Part shown: positions 39,090-46,389 of the stretch, piece by piece
How positions within the stretch are numbered: the first letter of the stretch is position 1
How the letters are laid out: every line of letters begins with the position of its first letter
Origin: a virus
Strand: one strand, 5' to 3'
Virus record (IMG/VR): IMGVR_UViG_3300047586_000105
Span: 1 to 52,271 of that record
Length of the DNA: 52,271 nucleotides
Made by a program: the position numbers and the translations under genes
The notes under the pieces: model-generated
The model's database searches: none
Told to the model about the DNA's origin: nothing
Seen by the model: the letters and a program-made list of their open reading frames with translations, nothing else

Positions 39090-40008
39090 CGCCACCCTCC
39101 GAGGTAGTGGTGGGCGAGAGGTAGCGGATGGCGGTCGGATGGGGCTTCCCGGCACGGAAGCCGGGGCAGAACCCCGCCAGTTTCTCGATCTGCTCCTGGT
39201 CGCGGAGGATGATCGCGAACGCGGACTGTTTGCGGCGGTCCACCCACGGGTCGAGCAGGACCCCGTCCACGACGTAGAGTAGGAGGCTGACGTCGTCGTC
39301 GTTCTCGCGGAGCGCCTTCACGATGAGGCGTTCGACCTTGTCGTTGTACCGGGGCTCGGGCTTGATGCCGAGGCGCTTCACCCGGTAGGCGAACACGAGT
39401 TCGGCACAGACCCGCCTCATCGCCTCCTTGTCCTGCCGGAGCGCGGTGCGGGCCTCCACCGTGGCGAGCGCATCCCGAGCGTGCTGCCGGACCTCGGTGA
39501 CCGATCGACCCTTGCGACGGACGAGGGCGGTACCGGGGACAGGAGTAGTTGCCTCTGCTTCTGTGTGACTACTAGCATCTTTACTACTACTACTAGATAC
39601 AGAGTCACTGCTTGGGGTTTGCTGCACCGTTGCTTCGTTCTTGCTTGAAGCGACCCTTCGCCTCCTAAGTCCTGATATGATACCACCCTTGCGGCCACTC
39701 ACCGCCTTTGCTTCATGCTTTGCTTCCTGTTCGGCCCGGATTTCTTCGAGCCGAACGTTGAAGCGAACCGAAGCATCGCTTCGATCCACAGGGAAGCATG
39801 GCTTCACCTGGTCGAGTGCCTCTTGGGAGCACGGCTTCACGATGCACCCGCGTAGCCCCTCGTCGGACGCCGGGACGTTCCTGTTGACCCACTGGCTCCG
39901 GAGGAGGGTGTTGTATGCCCCCTCCGCCTCCAAGGTCATTGCCCGCACCTTCTGGCTCGACTCGTAGTGGTGGACATACAGTGGGAACCAAGGCATCCGG
40001 TCACCCAT
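39082..40008 (-). CDS. DUF1376 replication-associated protein
   Basis: 308 residues. The N-terminus PWFPLYVHHYESSQKVRAMTL, then EAEGAYNTLLRSQW, is the DUF1376 signature, often a phage replication or helicase-loader-adaptor module. A Ser/Thr-rich linker (about residues 130-150, AT-richer DNA with TACTAC runs) separates it from a helical C-terminal half that may bind DNA or host protein. The exact partner is unknown. Confidence 0.75.
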   Translation of the reverse strand: MGDRMPWFPLYVHHYESSQKVRAMTLEAEGAYNTLLRSQWVNRNVPASDEGLRGCIVKPCSQEALDQVKPCFPVDRSDASVRFNVRLEEIRAEQEAKHEAKAVSGRKGGIISGLRRRRVASSKNEATVQQTPSSDSVSSSSSKDASSHTEAEATTPVPGTALVRRKGRSVTEVRQHARDALATVEARTALRQDKEAMRRVCAELVFAYRVKRLGIKPEPRYNDKVERLIVKALRENDDDVSLLLYVVDGVLLDPWVDRRKQSAFAIILRDQEQIEKLAGFCPGFRAGKPHPTAIRYLSPTTTSEGGDG

Positions 40009-40639
40009 CGGCCCGCCCGTCGTTCAGGTGGCCGTGCTGACCACGAGGCGCCAGCGGTACCCCGATGGCGGCGAAGGCGGCGCGGATCTCGGCACCCATA
40101 CCGCGAACCTTCCGGTGGGCTCCAACCCAGATGTTCTCCATGCAGCCGCCAGCCTGCTCTGCCGGCACCACCCTACCCGAGGCCCGGGACGCGATTTCTC
40201 TCCACAACGGAGCCCGCCCTAGTTCCGCGTACAGCGTCTTGCCAGCGTCCAGTACGGCAACCCTGCGGGCTGCGGCATCCTCCCTCCGTTGGACCAATCG
40301 GTCGGCGATGCGCGCGGCGACGTGGGGTTGCTTCTCTCGTCTCTCGCCCCGACGCCCGATAGGGCGGAACCGCTGGTCGGCCTCGACCCAGACGCGCGTC
40401 CACGGGCCGCGTTCGGGTGCGATGCCGAGGGCCCTTCTCCACTGCCGCACCCGCTCCCGACTCACGCCGAACATCATCCCGACCTCGGAACAGGTGTATC
40501 GCTCCTCCACGAGGAGGATGCGCAGACTTTCGGCGAAGCCAGGGATGTCCACCACGCGGCCCGCGGGTCCCTTGGGGAGAGGACCCTTGATGCGCTCCCA
40601 TGCCTTCCGGTGCAGCGCGGCGACCGTGCTATCCCTCAT
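40001..40639 (-). CDS. HTH DNA-binding protein (sigma region 4-like)
   Basis: 212 residues from ATG at 40639 behind GAGAGGG. Residues about 40-70 (ERYTCSEVGMMFGVSRERVR) are a textbook HTH, ending in RQWRRALGI. Basic throughout. Probably a transcription regulator of early genes, though a replication role cannot be excluded. Overlaps the DUF1376 start. Confidence 0.68.
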   Translation of the reverse strand: MRDSTVAALHRKAWERIKGPLPKGPAGRVVDIPGFAESLRILLVEERYTCSEVGMMFGVSRERVRQWRRALGIAPERGPWTRVWVEADQRFRPIGRRGERREKQPHVAARIADRLVQRREDAAARRVAVLDAGKTLYAELGRAPLWREIASRASGRVVPAEQAGGCMENIWVGAHRKVRGMGAEIRAAFAAIGVPLAPRGQHGHLNDGRADG

Positions 40640-41015
40640 CGGACGCCCTCTCGGCCCGAACGACGGGTGGTGGCCCGCCGTCCTGGGTGACCACGATGGC
40701 GGCCCGCGCGATGACGTCGAGAGCTGTGCCGATGCGTTCGAGCGCAAGTCGCGTCCGCTCTGGCGTCAGCCCCAGAGTGTTCGGCTGCCCGCAGGCGACC
40801 CAGAACAGTCCTTCGGCTACGGGGACGACCAAGGGAGCGGCGAGGCGCGTACAGGCCAGGCAGGGCGTCCGCGTGCCCATCGTGAGGCGATGCGCAGGAC
40901 CCCGCCGGCGGCAGATGAGCGTGGCGATCGCCCGGACCGTCTGCTTCCAGACGTGCTTCGGCTCGGCGTAGGGGTGGTCGAGCGCCGGGACGTCGGGCAC
41001 GGGGAGTGCCGTCAC
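40629..41015 (-). CDS. Hypothetical protein
   Basis: 128 residues from GTG at 41015 (GTGA overlap). Start VTALPVPDVPALDHPYAEP; contains LICRRRGPAHRL and LACTRLAAPLVVP. Two separated cysteines. Family not recognised. Confidence 0.58.
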   Translation of the reverse strand: MTALPVPDVPALDHPYAEPKHVWKQTVRAIATLICRRRGPAHRLTMGTRTPCLACTRLAAPLVVPVAEGLFWVACGQPNTLGLTPERTRLALERIGTALDVIARAAIVVTQDGGPPPVVRAERASDEG

Positions 41016-41275
41016 CCGGCAGCCTTCACGCCGTGCGCCTCTTGCCAGTGCTGACGGCACATCTTCTCGCCGGGGATGGCCAGATGGGTACACGCCGCCG
41101 TGCTCTGGCCTTCCCGGTTCCCGATGCGGTAGGCGCAGATGCGCGGCTGCCACTTCGGGAGGTACGGTGCGTTCGGGTTCCACTGGCAGGCGCGGCACGA
41201 GTAGTGGCGTACCACGCCCTCGACGAACATCCCGAACAGGAAGGCTCCCGCGATGGGGACGATGGCGGGGATCAC
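41012..41275 (-). CDS. Membrane protein with zinc-ribbon-like cysteines
   Basis: 87 residues from GTG at 41275 (GTGA overlap; GTG 41293 possible). Residues 1-22 are a hydrophobic helix (VIPAIVPIAGAFLFGMFVEG). Then CRACQWNPN, ICAYRIG, ACTHLAI and MCRQHW supply cysteine/histidine pairs. Cell location: membrane with a cytoplasmic or periplasmic zinc domain. Confidence 0.55.
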   Translation of the reverse strand: MIPAIVPIAGAFLFGMFVEGVVRHYSCRACQWNPNAPYLPKWQPRICAYRIGNREGQSTAACTHLAIPGEKMCRQHWQEAHGVKAAG

Positions 41276-41574
41276 AGGTCGCCCGCGTCGCACATGGCGG
41301 CGAGCAGGCCCGCCGCGATGACCCGGCAGTCGTCGCCCTTGCGGTCGCGCGTCCAGTAGAAGACGAGGCCGTTGACCTGGTCAAACAGTTCGATGGGTTC
41401 CGCAAACGCCAGCCACACCCTGACCGGTTCGCGGGTTGTCGCCAGATCGGCGGCGTGGCACAACCCGGCCGATGAGATGCCGACCGAGGGACGCTCGCCG
41501 TGTCCATTCCGCTCGAACGCCCGCGCGATGCGCCGCCACTTCGCCGCCGCGCGCTCCCGCTCACGCTTCGTCAT
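41272..41574 (-). CDS. Hypothetical protein
   Basis: 100 residues from ATG at 41574 (ATGA overlap; GGAG upstream). Basic N-terminus (MTKRERERAAAKWRR), then IELFDQVNGLVFYWTRDRKG. Function unknown. Confidence 0.55.
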   Translation of the reverse strand: MTKRERERAAAKWRRIARAFERNGHGERPSVGISSAGLCHAADLATTREPVRVWLAFAEPIELFDQVNGLVFYWTRDRKGDDCRVIAAGLLAAMCDAGDL

Positions 41575-41768
41575 GGACGCTCCTGCTGCGGGCACAGCGG
41601 CTCGCTCGCCCGCTGGTCGGCATCTTGGGCGGCCTTGTACGAACTCCACGCGGCCGTCAGGGTTTCGAGGGTGACAGGCACCCCGTCGTAGTCGCGGCGG
41701 GACTCCACGAGCATCCCGGCGACCTCGACCACCCGTTGCTGGCGGAACAGGACGTCGGCGCTTCTCAC
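41571..41768 (-). CDS. Small hypothetical protein
   Basis: 65 residues from GTG at 41768 (GTGA overlap). VRSADVLFRQQRVVEVAGML and TLTAAWSSYKAAQDADQRA are helical. No motif. Confidence 0.5.
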   Translation of the reverse strand: MRSADVLFRQQRVVEVAGMLVESRRDYDGVPVTLETLTAAWSSYKAAQDADQRASEPLCPQQERP

Positions 41769-42025
41769 GCCTCTGACCCGCGAATCAGCGCCTCCAGCGA
41801 CCACAGGAGTTCGCGCTGACTGGCGACGAGGCACTTCAGCGCCGCCCGGTCGTAGGACCCCCGTGAGGCCAGCCGCAGCATCGCCCGCTGGCTGTTCTCG
41901 TCGAGCGTCTTGAGCAGGGCGTCCCGCTGGCCCGTCACGACTTCCAACTGCTTGCTGAGGGTCGTCAACCGGGCGAGCCGCTTCTCGGACTTGAGCGGCT
42001 TCCCGGCCTTAGTCGGTCGGTTCAT
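41765..42025 (-). CDS. Coiled-coil protein next to attP
   Basis: 86 residues from ATG at 42025 after AAGGGG. Highly helical (SEKRLARLTTLSKQLEVVTG, then QRDALLKTLDEN). First gene on the 3' side of the attP region; may be involved in excision complexes only by location. Not recognised. Confidence 0.55.
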   Translation of the reverse strand: MNRPTKAGKPLKSEKRLARLTTLSKQLEVVTGQRDALLKTLDENSQRAMLRLASRGSYDRAALKCLVASQRELLWSLEALIRGSEA

Positions 42026-42104
42026 CGGCACCCCTTCGGTAGACGAGTTGCGGTGGCTAGCGCGGGGACTTGCTGGCGGCCCTGGGCATCGTATTGGCGG
42101 CGTC

Positions 42105-42122
42105 CTGTCGGAATACCGACAG
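42105..42122. repeat. Inverted repeat beside attP
   Basis: CTGTCGG-AATA-CCGACAG, 7-bp stem, 42 bases left of the tRNA-like core. Could be an integrase or excisionase arm site. Confidence 0.45.
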
Positions 42123-42163
42123 TCGGCACTATGAAAAAGTGGCCGTTGCCCCGCGACAGCGAA

Positions 42164-42208
42164 GGACTCATAATCCGTTGGTCGGAGGTTCGAGCCCTCC
42201 AGGGCCCA
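42164..42208 (+). other. Probable attP core: 3' half of tRNA-Met(CAU)
   Basis: From GGACTCATAATCCG through GGTCGGAGG-TTCGAGC-CCTCC to AGGGCCCA, the sequence matches the anticodon arm (anticodon CAT), variable loop, T-arm and acceptor 3' strand of a bacterial elongator tRNA-Met. The 5' half is missing: upstream sequence does not pair with the acceptor or form a D-arm, and the 5' anticodon stem is broken at AAGGA. A phage carrying exactly a tRNA 3' half would restore the host gene on integration. Confidence 0.75.
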
Positions 42209-42223
42209 TAACGACTTACACGA

Positions 42224-42238
42224 TTCACGAAGCGTGAA
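42224..42238. repeat. Short inverted repeat right of attP
   Basis: TTCACG-AAG-CGTGAA, 16 bases after the tRNA-like segment. Possible recombinase or excisionase binding site. Confidence 0.35.
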
Positions 42239-42272
42239 ACGAGCGGGGGTGTGGTGGGCCCTGTGGTGGCGA

Positions 42273-42530
42273 TCATCCGGCAAGCCTCAAAGGATTCAGA
42301 CACCGCGTACGGGTCGCGCGGTCATCCTCCACTGGGAACCTTACTGGCGGCAACGTGCCAGCCTGCTCGGTCGCCTCGTAGCCGTACTCGGCCTTCCCGT
42401 GCTCCCGCTCCCAGACACCCACGGCATCGTCGCTCGTCGCCGCGTCCAATTCCGACAGGAATCCCCGGAGAAGGAGGAAGGACGCCCCGTTGCGGTCGCT
42501 CCGCTTCTCGGAGATGCGCCAGACGGTCAC
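42273..42530 (-). CDS. Hypothetical phage protein
   Basis: 85 residues from GTG at 42530 (GTGA overlap). VTVWRISEKRSDRNGASFLL and EREHGKAEYGYEATEQAGT. No recognised domain. It is the last gene before the attP region. Confidence 0.55.
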   Translation of the reverse strand: MTVWRISEKRSDRNGASFLLLRGFLSELDAATSDDAVGVWEREHGKAEYGYEATEQAGTLPPVRFPVEDDRATRTRCLNPLRLAG

Positions 42531-42724
42531 TGTACGCACCGGAGAATCCCGATGGAGATGACGGCAACGATGACGCCTATCACGAGATAGCCGAACATCT
42601 TGAGCGCCCCCTCGACCAGTCGGTCCGTGACGGTTTCCGCCGACCCGCGCGTGGCGAGCATGATGAGGAACAGGGAGATGGCCCCCGCGAACACGATGAC
42701 CTCGTCGCAGCGGAAGGGGGTCAC
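42527..42724 (-). CDS. Two-span membrane protein (holin-like shape)
   Basis: 65 residues from GTG at 42724. Hydrophobic helices at about 9-26 (VIVFAGAISLFLIMLATR) and 43-63 (MFGYLVIGVIVAVISIGIL). The two-helix layout is that of class II holins, but it sits in the early module, so a membrane role in superinfection or lysogeny is as likely. Confidence 0.5.
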   Translation of the reverse strand: MTPFRCDEVIVFAGAISLFLIMLATRGSAETVTDRLVEGALKMFGYLVIGVIVAVISIGILRCVQ

Positions 42725-42951
42725 CGGGGGGCCTCCGGGTGTTCGTTCTCCCGCCTGTCCATGAACTCAGCCACGTCGCGGAGACAGTCCGCTGACCATT
42801 CGGTCGGGTAGCCTGGCCACAGCACGAGACGGCGCCAGCCCGGGGACCACATGATGTTGCCTAGGGAGGTTCCGTCGCGCTTGGCACACACGCCCCAAGT
42901 CGTCACCCTGCCGTGCTGCGGCTGCGCGACGAAGGCGATGTACTTAGCCAC
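42721..42951 (-). CDS. Conserved phage protein
   Basis: 76 residues from GTG at 42951. VAKYIAFVAQPQHGRVTTWG, then GTSLGNIMWSPGWRRLVLWP and CLRDVAEFMDRREN, a pattern shared by short phage accessory proteins of unknown function. Overlaps both neighbours. Confidence 0.65.
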   Translation of the reverse strand: MAKYIAFVAQPQHGRVTTWGVCAKRDGTSLGNIMWSPGWRRLVLWPGYPTEWSADCLRDVAEFMDRRENEHPEAPR

Positions 42952-43192
42952 CGTCAGCCCCCGCTCTCTCCCGGCGCTCACGGAGAATCTGGTCTACCCG
43001 CTGCGCGTCCAGCCGTTCGTACCGCTCGACCTGAGAGAACAGGTGCGTCAGTTCGGCCGCGAGTTCATCCCCGGCCAAGGTGACTATCACTAGGGCCGTT
43101 CCCATACGCCCTTCCTCGACGTGCTGCGCTGCCTTGGCGATGGCCTCCGTCCAGCGTTGCACCGGCCCCGCAGTCGTCACGGGGTCAGCCAC
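42944..43192 (-). CDS. Helical phage protein
   Basis: 82 residues from GTG at 43192 in an 8-base overlap with the previous gene. VQRWTEAIAKAAQHVEEG and LAAELTHLFSQVERYERLD. No motif recognised. Confidence 0.55.
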   Translation of the reverse strand: MADPVTTAGPVQRWTEAIAKAAQHVEEGRMGTALVIVTLAGDELAAELTHLFSQVERYERLDAQRVDQILRERRERAGADGG

Positions 43193-43370
43193 CGCGCACC
43201 ACGATCCCGTGCACGCGGCTGACCGGGTGGGCGCAGGACGGATGGAAGGCATGGGGGCCGCGCCAGATGACCCGTCCGCCCTCGATCCGCTGGCCACAGG
43301 CGTAGCAGAGGGGCCGGACGGACGTGGTCCGCCTAGGGGCCGCAGGAGGGGCTGACGTGGAGGTGGTCAC
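43185..43370 (-). CDS. Small CxxC zinc-knuckle protein
   Basis: 61 residues from GTG at 43370 (GTGA overlap). CYACGQRIEGGRVIWRGPH, then FHPSC provides a CxxC and C plus His ligand set. Basic N-terminus. Function unknown. Confidence 0.58.
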   Translation of the reverse strand: MTTSTSAPPAAPRRTTSVRPLCYACGQRIEGGRVIWRGPHAFHPSCAHPVSRVHGIVVRGG

Positions 43371-43618
43371 GGGACGGCCCTCCAGTCACCTAGCCGAATC
43401 GCCTCTTCGGACGCTAGGGCAGCGCGTAGCGTCGACCCCGCAACCCTCATCGGCCCTGCCGTCATGACTACCCCGTGTGCCGTGGACCTGATCTCGTAGC
43501 CCACCGCAAGTAGGCGTGCGGCCCGGTCGAGGAGTTGCGTGTCTATGGGGGGAACGCGCGCGACCCCATGCCCCAGCGCCTTCTTCGACAGGGGGCCGAA
43601 TCCGAGGGGGGCGCTCAC
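43367..43618 (-). CDS. Hypothetical protein
   Basis: 83 residues from GTG at 43618 (GTGA overlap). LLDRAARLLAVGYEIRSTAH and RVAGSTLRAALASEEAIRL. No known match. Confidence 0.52.
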   Translation of the reverse strand: MSAPLGFGPLSKKALGHGVARVPPIDTQLLDRAARLLAVGYEIRSTAHGVVMTAGPMRVAGSTLRAALASEEAIRLGDWRAVP

Positions 43619-43941
43619 GGGGTCCCCCGGAAGGCGCGCAGGGCTGCGGAGGGAAAGGTAGACACGGCGCCGATAGCAACGGCATGGGCCGCCGCGTCCA
43701 GTGCCGCCTCGATCTTCCGGGCGATGACTGCTGCGGTCTCGTCCACCTTCGCGTTGTGGGCGTCCAAGCCGCAGTCGCAGGGTCCGCCAATCGTAGACTC
43801 TTTGCAGGTGTTCCCCCCGTCGTGCTCCTCCGTGGCCGCCGGGCAGGTGTACCAGCAGTCCTCGTCGCAGACGTAGTGCTTCGTGCGCCGCAGGGGTTCG
43901 AGCGCCTCGCGCACGGTGCCGAGCCAGGGGGAGTCGGTCAT
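43615..43941 (-). CDS. Conserved phage Cys-rich protein
   Basis: 108 residues from ATG at 43941 (ATGA overlap). HYVCDEDCWYTCPAATEEHD, then GNTCKESTIGGPCDCGLDAHN is a repeated feature of a common phage protein family of unknown function, with six cysteines that could bind zinc. Ends with a hydrophobic helix (VSTFPSAALRAFRG). Confidence 0.68.
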   Translation of the reverse strand: MTDSPWLGTVREALEPLRRTKHYVCDEDCWYTCPAATEEHDGGNTCKESTIGGPCDCGLDAHNAKVDETAAVIARKIEAALDAAAHAVAIGAVSTFPSAALRAFRGTP

Positions 43942-44144
43942 GAGACGAGGCCCCACCACGCGGCACCGAACATGGCTACCCCAAGTAACATGAGCAGGGC
44001 GTAGAAGGCGGCTGAAATCCGGTCCCTGCGTGAGACGATGACCGCATCCTCAGTGGCCATCGCGCCCAAGAGCACGGCGCACGCCGCGCAGGCAAGGGCG
44101 AGAAGCGGTAGCACGAAGGCAGCGAAGTGTCGGAGGACGGTCAC
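43938..44144 (-). CDS. Two-span membrane protein
   Basis: 68 residues from GTG at 44144. Hydrophobic segments at 9-32 (FVLPLLALACAACAVLLGAM) and 45-66 (AAFYALLMLLGVAMFGAAWW). No lipobox. Membrane role, unknown. Confidence 0.55.
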   Translation of the reverse strand: MTVLRHFAAFVLPLLALACAACAVLLGAMATEDAVIVSRRDRISAAFYALLMLLGVAMFGAAWWGLVS

Positions 44145-44563
44145 GCGCTCCTCGTTTCCACGGCCTTGAGTGCGGCACGGCAGATGGCGAGTGGGGCCGT
44201 GTCAACGTCGTCACTCATCACGAATACGCCACCGCCGAGTTGCTCCGAGACCAGGGCGCTATACTTGCCATTGAGGCGCTTCGTGACGCCGCCCATCAGT
44301 CGCCCGGATGACGTGATCTTCTCGACCACCTCCCACGCGGCGGCGATGTCCGTGGAGTAGGGCCGGAGAACGGTGTTCTTTGCTACGCCGTCTAAGTGTC
44401 CGGTTATGCCGCCGTCCGAGCGCCGCCAACCAGCTAGGAACCCGTCCGGCGATTCGAGATACTCTCCGGGTTCGCCCATCCACTTGGTCAACCACCGATA
44501 ACCCATCACCTTCTCGGCGATGAGGGCGTCCAGCTCCCGGCCAGCGGGGAGATCGTCGCTCAT
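44141..44563 (-). CDS. Phage ABA-sandwich domain protein
   Basis: 140 residues, ATG at 44563, overlapping the integrase stop by ATGA. GRELDALIAEKVMGY, then YSTDIAAAWEVVEKI and APLAICRAALKAVE match the phage ABA sandwich domain family. Function unknown, but it is widespread in phage accessory regions. Confidence 0.75.
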   Translation of the reverse strand: MSDDLPAGRELDALIAEKVMGYRWLTKWMGEPGEYLESPDGFLAGWRRSDGGITGHLDGVAKNTVLRPYSTDIAAAWEVVEKITSSGRLMGGVTKRLNGKYSALVSEQLGGGVFVMSDDVDTAPLAICRAALKAVETRSA

Positions 44564-45651
44564 GCTGTCCTCGTTTCCACGGCCAAGTCCACCAGCCCGA
44601 GCGGACGACCGATGTAGGCGACCAGTTTCTTGCGGTCCTCAGCGATGACCGACAGCGGCAGCGCGTTCGTCCCCAACTCCCGCGTCGTGGTGCGTTCGTT
44701 GAGGTAGAGGTCGTGCACCTCGGTCGGCACGGCGTGGCCGCAGTACATCTTGACCCGGAACCTCGGGATGCCGGCGTCCTCGGCCCACTGGATGTAGGTG
44801 CGCCGGAAGGTGTGGGGCGTCACGGCGAGGTCGGGGAAGGCCCGAGCGAGCGCCGCCCGGAAACTCTTGGCCGCGTGCTCCGGCTTCGTCAGGGCGCAGA
44901 GGTAGGGCAGCACGCGATCACTGGCGCTCCGCTTCACGCCGAAGACCCGGGTGATGCCGACCTCCGCGTCCTGTCGCCAGCCATCCTCGGTGAACTCCTT
45001 CCACCGCATCCCCGAGGTCACGAGCGACCACGCCGTCCGGGCGTAGCGCGTGGGCAGCAGGATCACGCCGTCCCGGAACTCCTTCACCGTGAGGCCCGGC
45101 TTGTCGGGTCGCGTGTAGGGCATCGCCGGCACCTTGCGGAGCGCGTTCCACAGCGGGGACTCCACCTCGCCCAAAGCCCAGGTGGCGAAGGACATCAGCA
45201 CCCGCTTGTGTCGGTTGAACGTCACCGCAGCCCCCCGGCGCTCGTAGCGCGACTTGAGCGAACGGAGGAGGTCCGGCAGGTCGGAGAGCCGGGCACCCTG
45301 CCGAGCGACCGCCTCGACCTGCGTGATGGCGAGTTGGATGTCCTTCCGGTACGCCTCGGACTTGGGGTAGACCGTCGCGAAGTCCCGCAGTTTCGGCAGG
45401 AGTGGAGCGGAGGTCCGGGTGTCCCGCGCCACGAGGTCATTCAGTGTCCCGGTGGAGACGGCGTTGTAGACCTGGAGCGGGCTCACCTGTCGGTCGTAGA
45501 GTCGCTGCAGGACATCAATGCGCCCCCGCTGGACACACATCCGGACGGCGGCCCGGACATCCTGCACGAGTTTGGGGTCACTCGTGCCGACGTGCCGATG
45601 GATGCGGCCCACGCCGGGGATGACGATGTCGAGCGAGGGAGTGCCGGTCAC
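44560..45651 (-). CDS. int: Tyrosine-recombinase integrase
   Basis: 363 residues. Catalytic set: Arg216 in SGMRWKEF, possible Lys240 in GVKRSASDR, His280 and Arg283 in TPHTFRRTYIQW, His306 in YCGH, nucleophile Tyr316 in VHDLYLNE. The N-terminal 180 residues are an arm/core-binding helical part. It integrates phage DNA at the tRNA-Met 3' half whose copy lies about 2.4 kb downstream at 42164-42208. Start GTG or ATG 45651 overlaps the Xis-like gene by ATGA. Confidence 0.88.
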   Translation of the reverse strand: MTGTPSLDIVIPGVGRIHRHVGTSDPKLVQDVRAAVRMCVQRGRIDVLQRLYDRQVSPLQVYNAVSTGTLNDLVARDTRTSAPLLPKLRDFATVYPKSEAYRKDIQLAITQVEAVARQGARLSDLPDLLRSLKSRYERRGAAVTFNRHKRVLMSFATWALGEVESPLWNALRKVPAMPYTRPDKPGLTVKEFRDGVILLPTRYARTAWSLVTSGMRWKEFTEDGWRQDAEVGITRVFGVKRSASDRVLPYLCALTKPEHAAKSFRAALARAFPDLAVTPHTFRRTYIQWAEDAGIPRFRVKMYCGHAVPTEVHDLYLNERTTTRELGTNALPLSVIAEDRKKLVAYIGRPLGLVDLAVETRTA

Positions 45652-45875
45652 TTAGACTGTGCCTCCAAGAAGGCGATGACGGCCCGCCAGAGGTAACGCC
45701 GCGTCCTTTTCCCGACGTGCAGCACGGGAAACCGAATCCGCTCCGCGCTGCGCACGCTAATCTGCAACCCGACGGCGACCTGTGCAAGCGTCAATATGGC
45801 ATTGTCCGGGTAGCAGACCGGCAACCCGAGTATCTCGGCCACCTCGTCCGACTCGTCGTCCCCTTGGTCGGCCAC
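45648..45875 (-). CDS. Excisionase/MerR-type HTH protein
   Basis: 75 residues. The C-terminal 45 (LTLAQVAVGLQISVRSAERI, then VLHVGKRTRRYLWRAVIAFL) match the DNA-binding fold of Xis/MerR-like HTH_17 proteins. Its place immediately upstream of integrase, in an ATGA overlap, supports an excisionase role. Not proven. Confidence 0.7.
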   Translation of the reverse strand: MADQGDDESDEVAEILGLPVCYPDNAILTLAQVAVGLQISVRSAERIRFPVLHVGKRTRRYLWRAVIAFLEAQSK

Positions 45876-46175
45876 CTAGTCCTCGACCGTGGCCGGGGTC
45901 AGCGTCAGGGAGACTTCGCCCGACCGATGGCGCGTCACTTCGCCGACGAGCGCGCACCCAGGGCCGAGTTCCGGCCAGAGGTTGCACACCACCTCGGAGG
46001 GCAGGGTGAGCACCCCGTCCACCTCGACCTCGACCTCGCAGGTCGTGAGGGGCTTCACGCCCTCGTCGTAGGACTTCATCGCCTCAGCGACGGCCTCGGC
46101 GTTCATCCCGCCCCGCTTCAGGGCCATCTCGAACCGATTGCGCTCCGGACGCCGGACCCGCTTTTTCTCTGTCAC
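45876..46175 (-). CDS. Hypothetical protein
   Basis: 99 residues from GTG at 46175 behind GAGGGGG; GTG 46190 also possible. Basic N-terminal half, then beta-rich (CEVEVEVDGVLTLPSEVV, GEVSLTLTPATVED). Not recognised. Confidence 0.55.
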   Translation of the reverse strand: MTEKKRVRRPERNRFEMALKRGGMNAEAVAEAMKSYDEGVKPLTTCEVEVEVDGVLTLPSEVVCNLWPELGPGCALVGEVTRHRSGEVSLTLTPATVED

Positions 46176-46206
46176 CGTGGACCCCCTCACTTCGTGGTGG
46201 GGCTAC

Positions 46207-46389
46207 TTAGTTGTCGGTCGTCACCTTCTGGCAACGGCACCCGGCCCATATGCACCGCTCGACCCCGCCCCAGTGACAGTCCAGCGGATGACCGCAGTTC
46301 CTACAGGTGGGCGGCGACGCCACCTTCCGCGGCACCCGAGCCGACTTGACCGGATTGGGCCGCGCCACCGCATCCTTCGGGCCACTCAC
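46207..46389 (-). CDS. Small zinc-ribbon protein after RecT
   Basis: 60 residues from GTG at 46389 (GTGA overlap with RecT stop). CRNCGHPLDCHWGGVERCIW and GCRCQK, five cysteines and one histidine in 30 residues. Basic N-terminus. Confidence 0.6.
   Translation of the reverse strand: MSGPKDAVARPNPVKSARVPRKVASPPTCRNCGHPLDCHWGGVERCIWAGCRCQKVTTDN

Noticed and set aside
42121-42208. Complete tRNA gene
   Set aside because: Only the anticodon arm to acceptor 3' end is there. The bases before AAGGA do not form a D-arm or pair with AGGGCCC.
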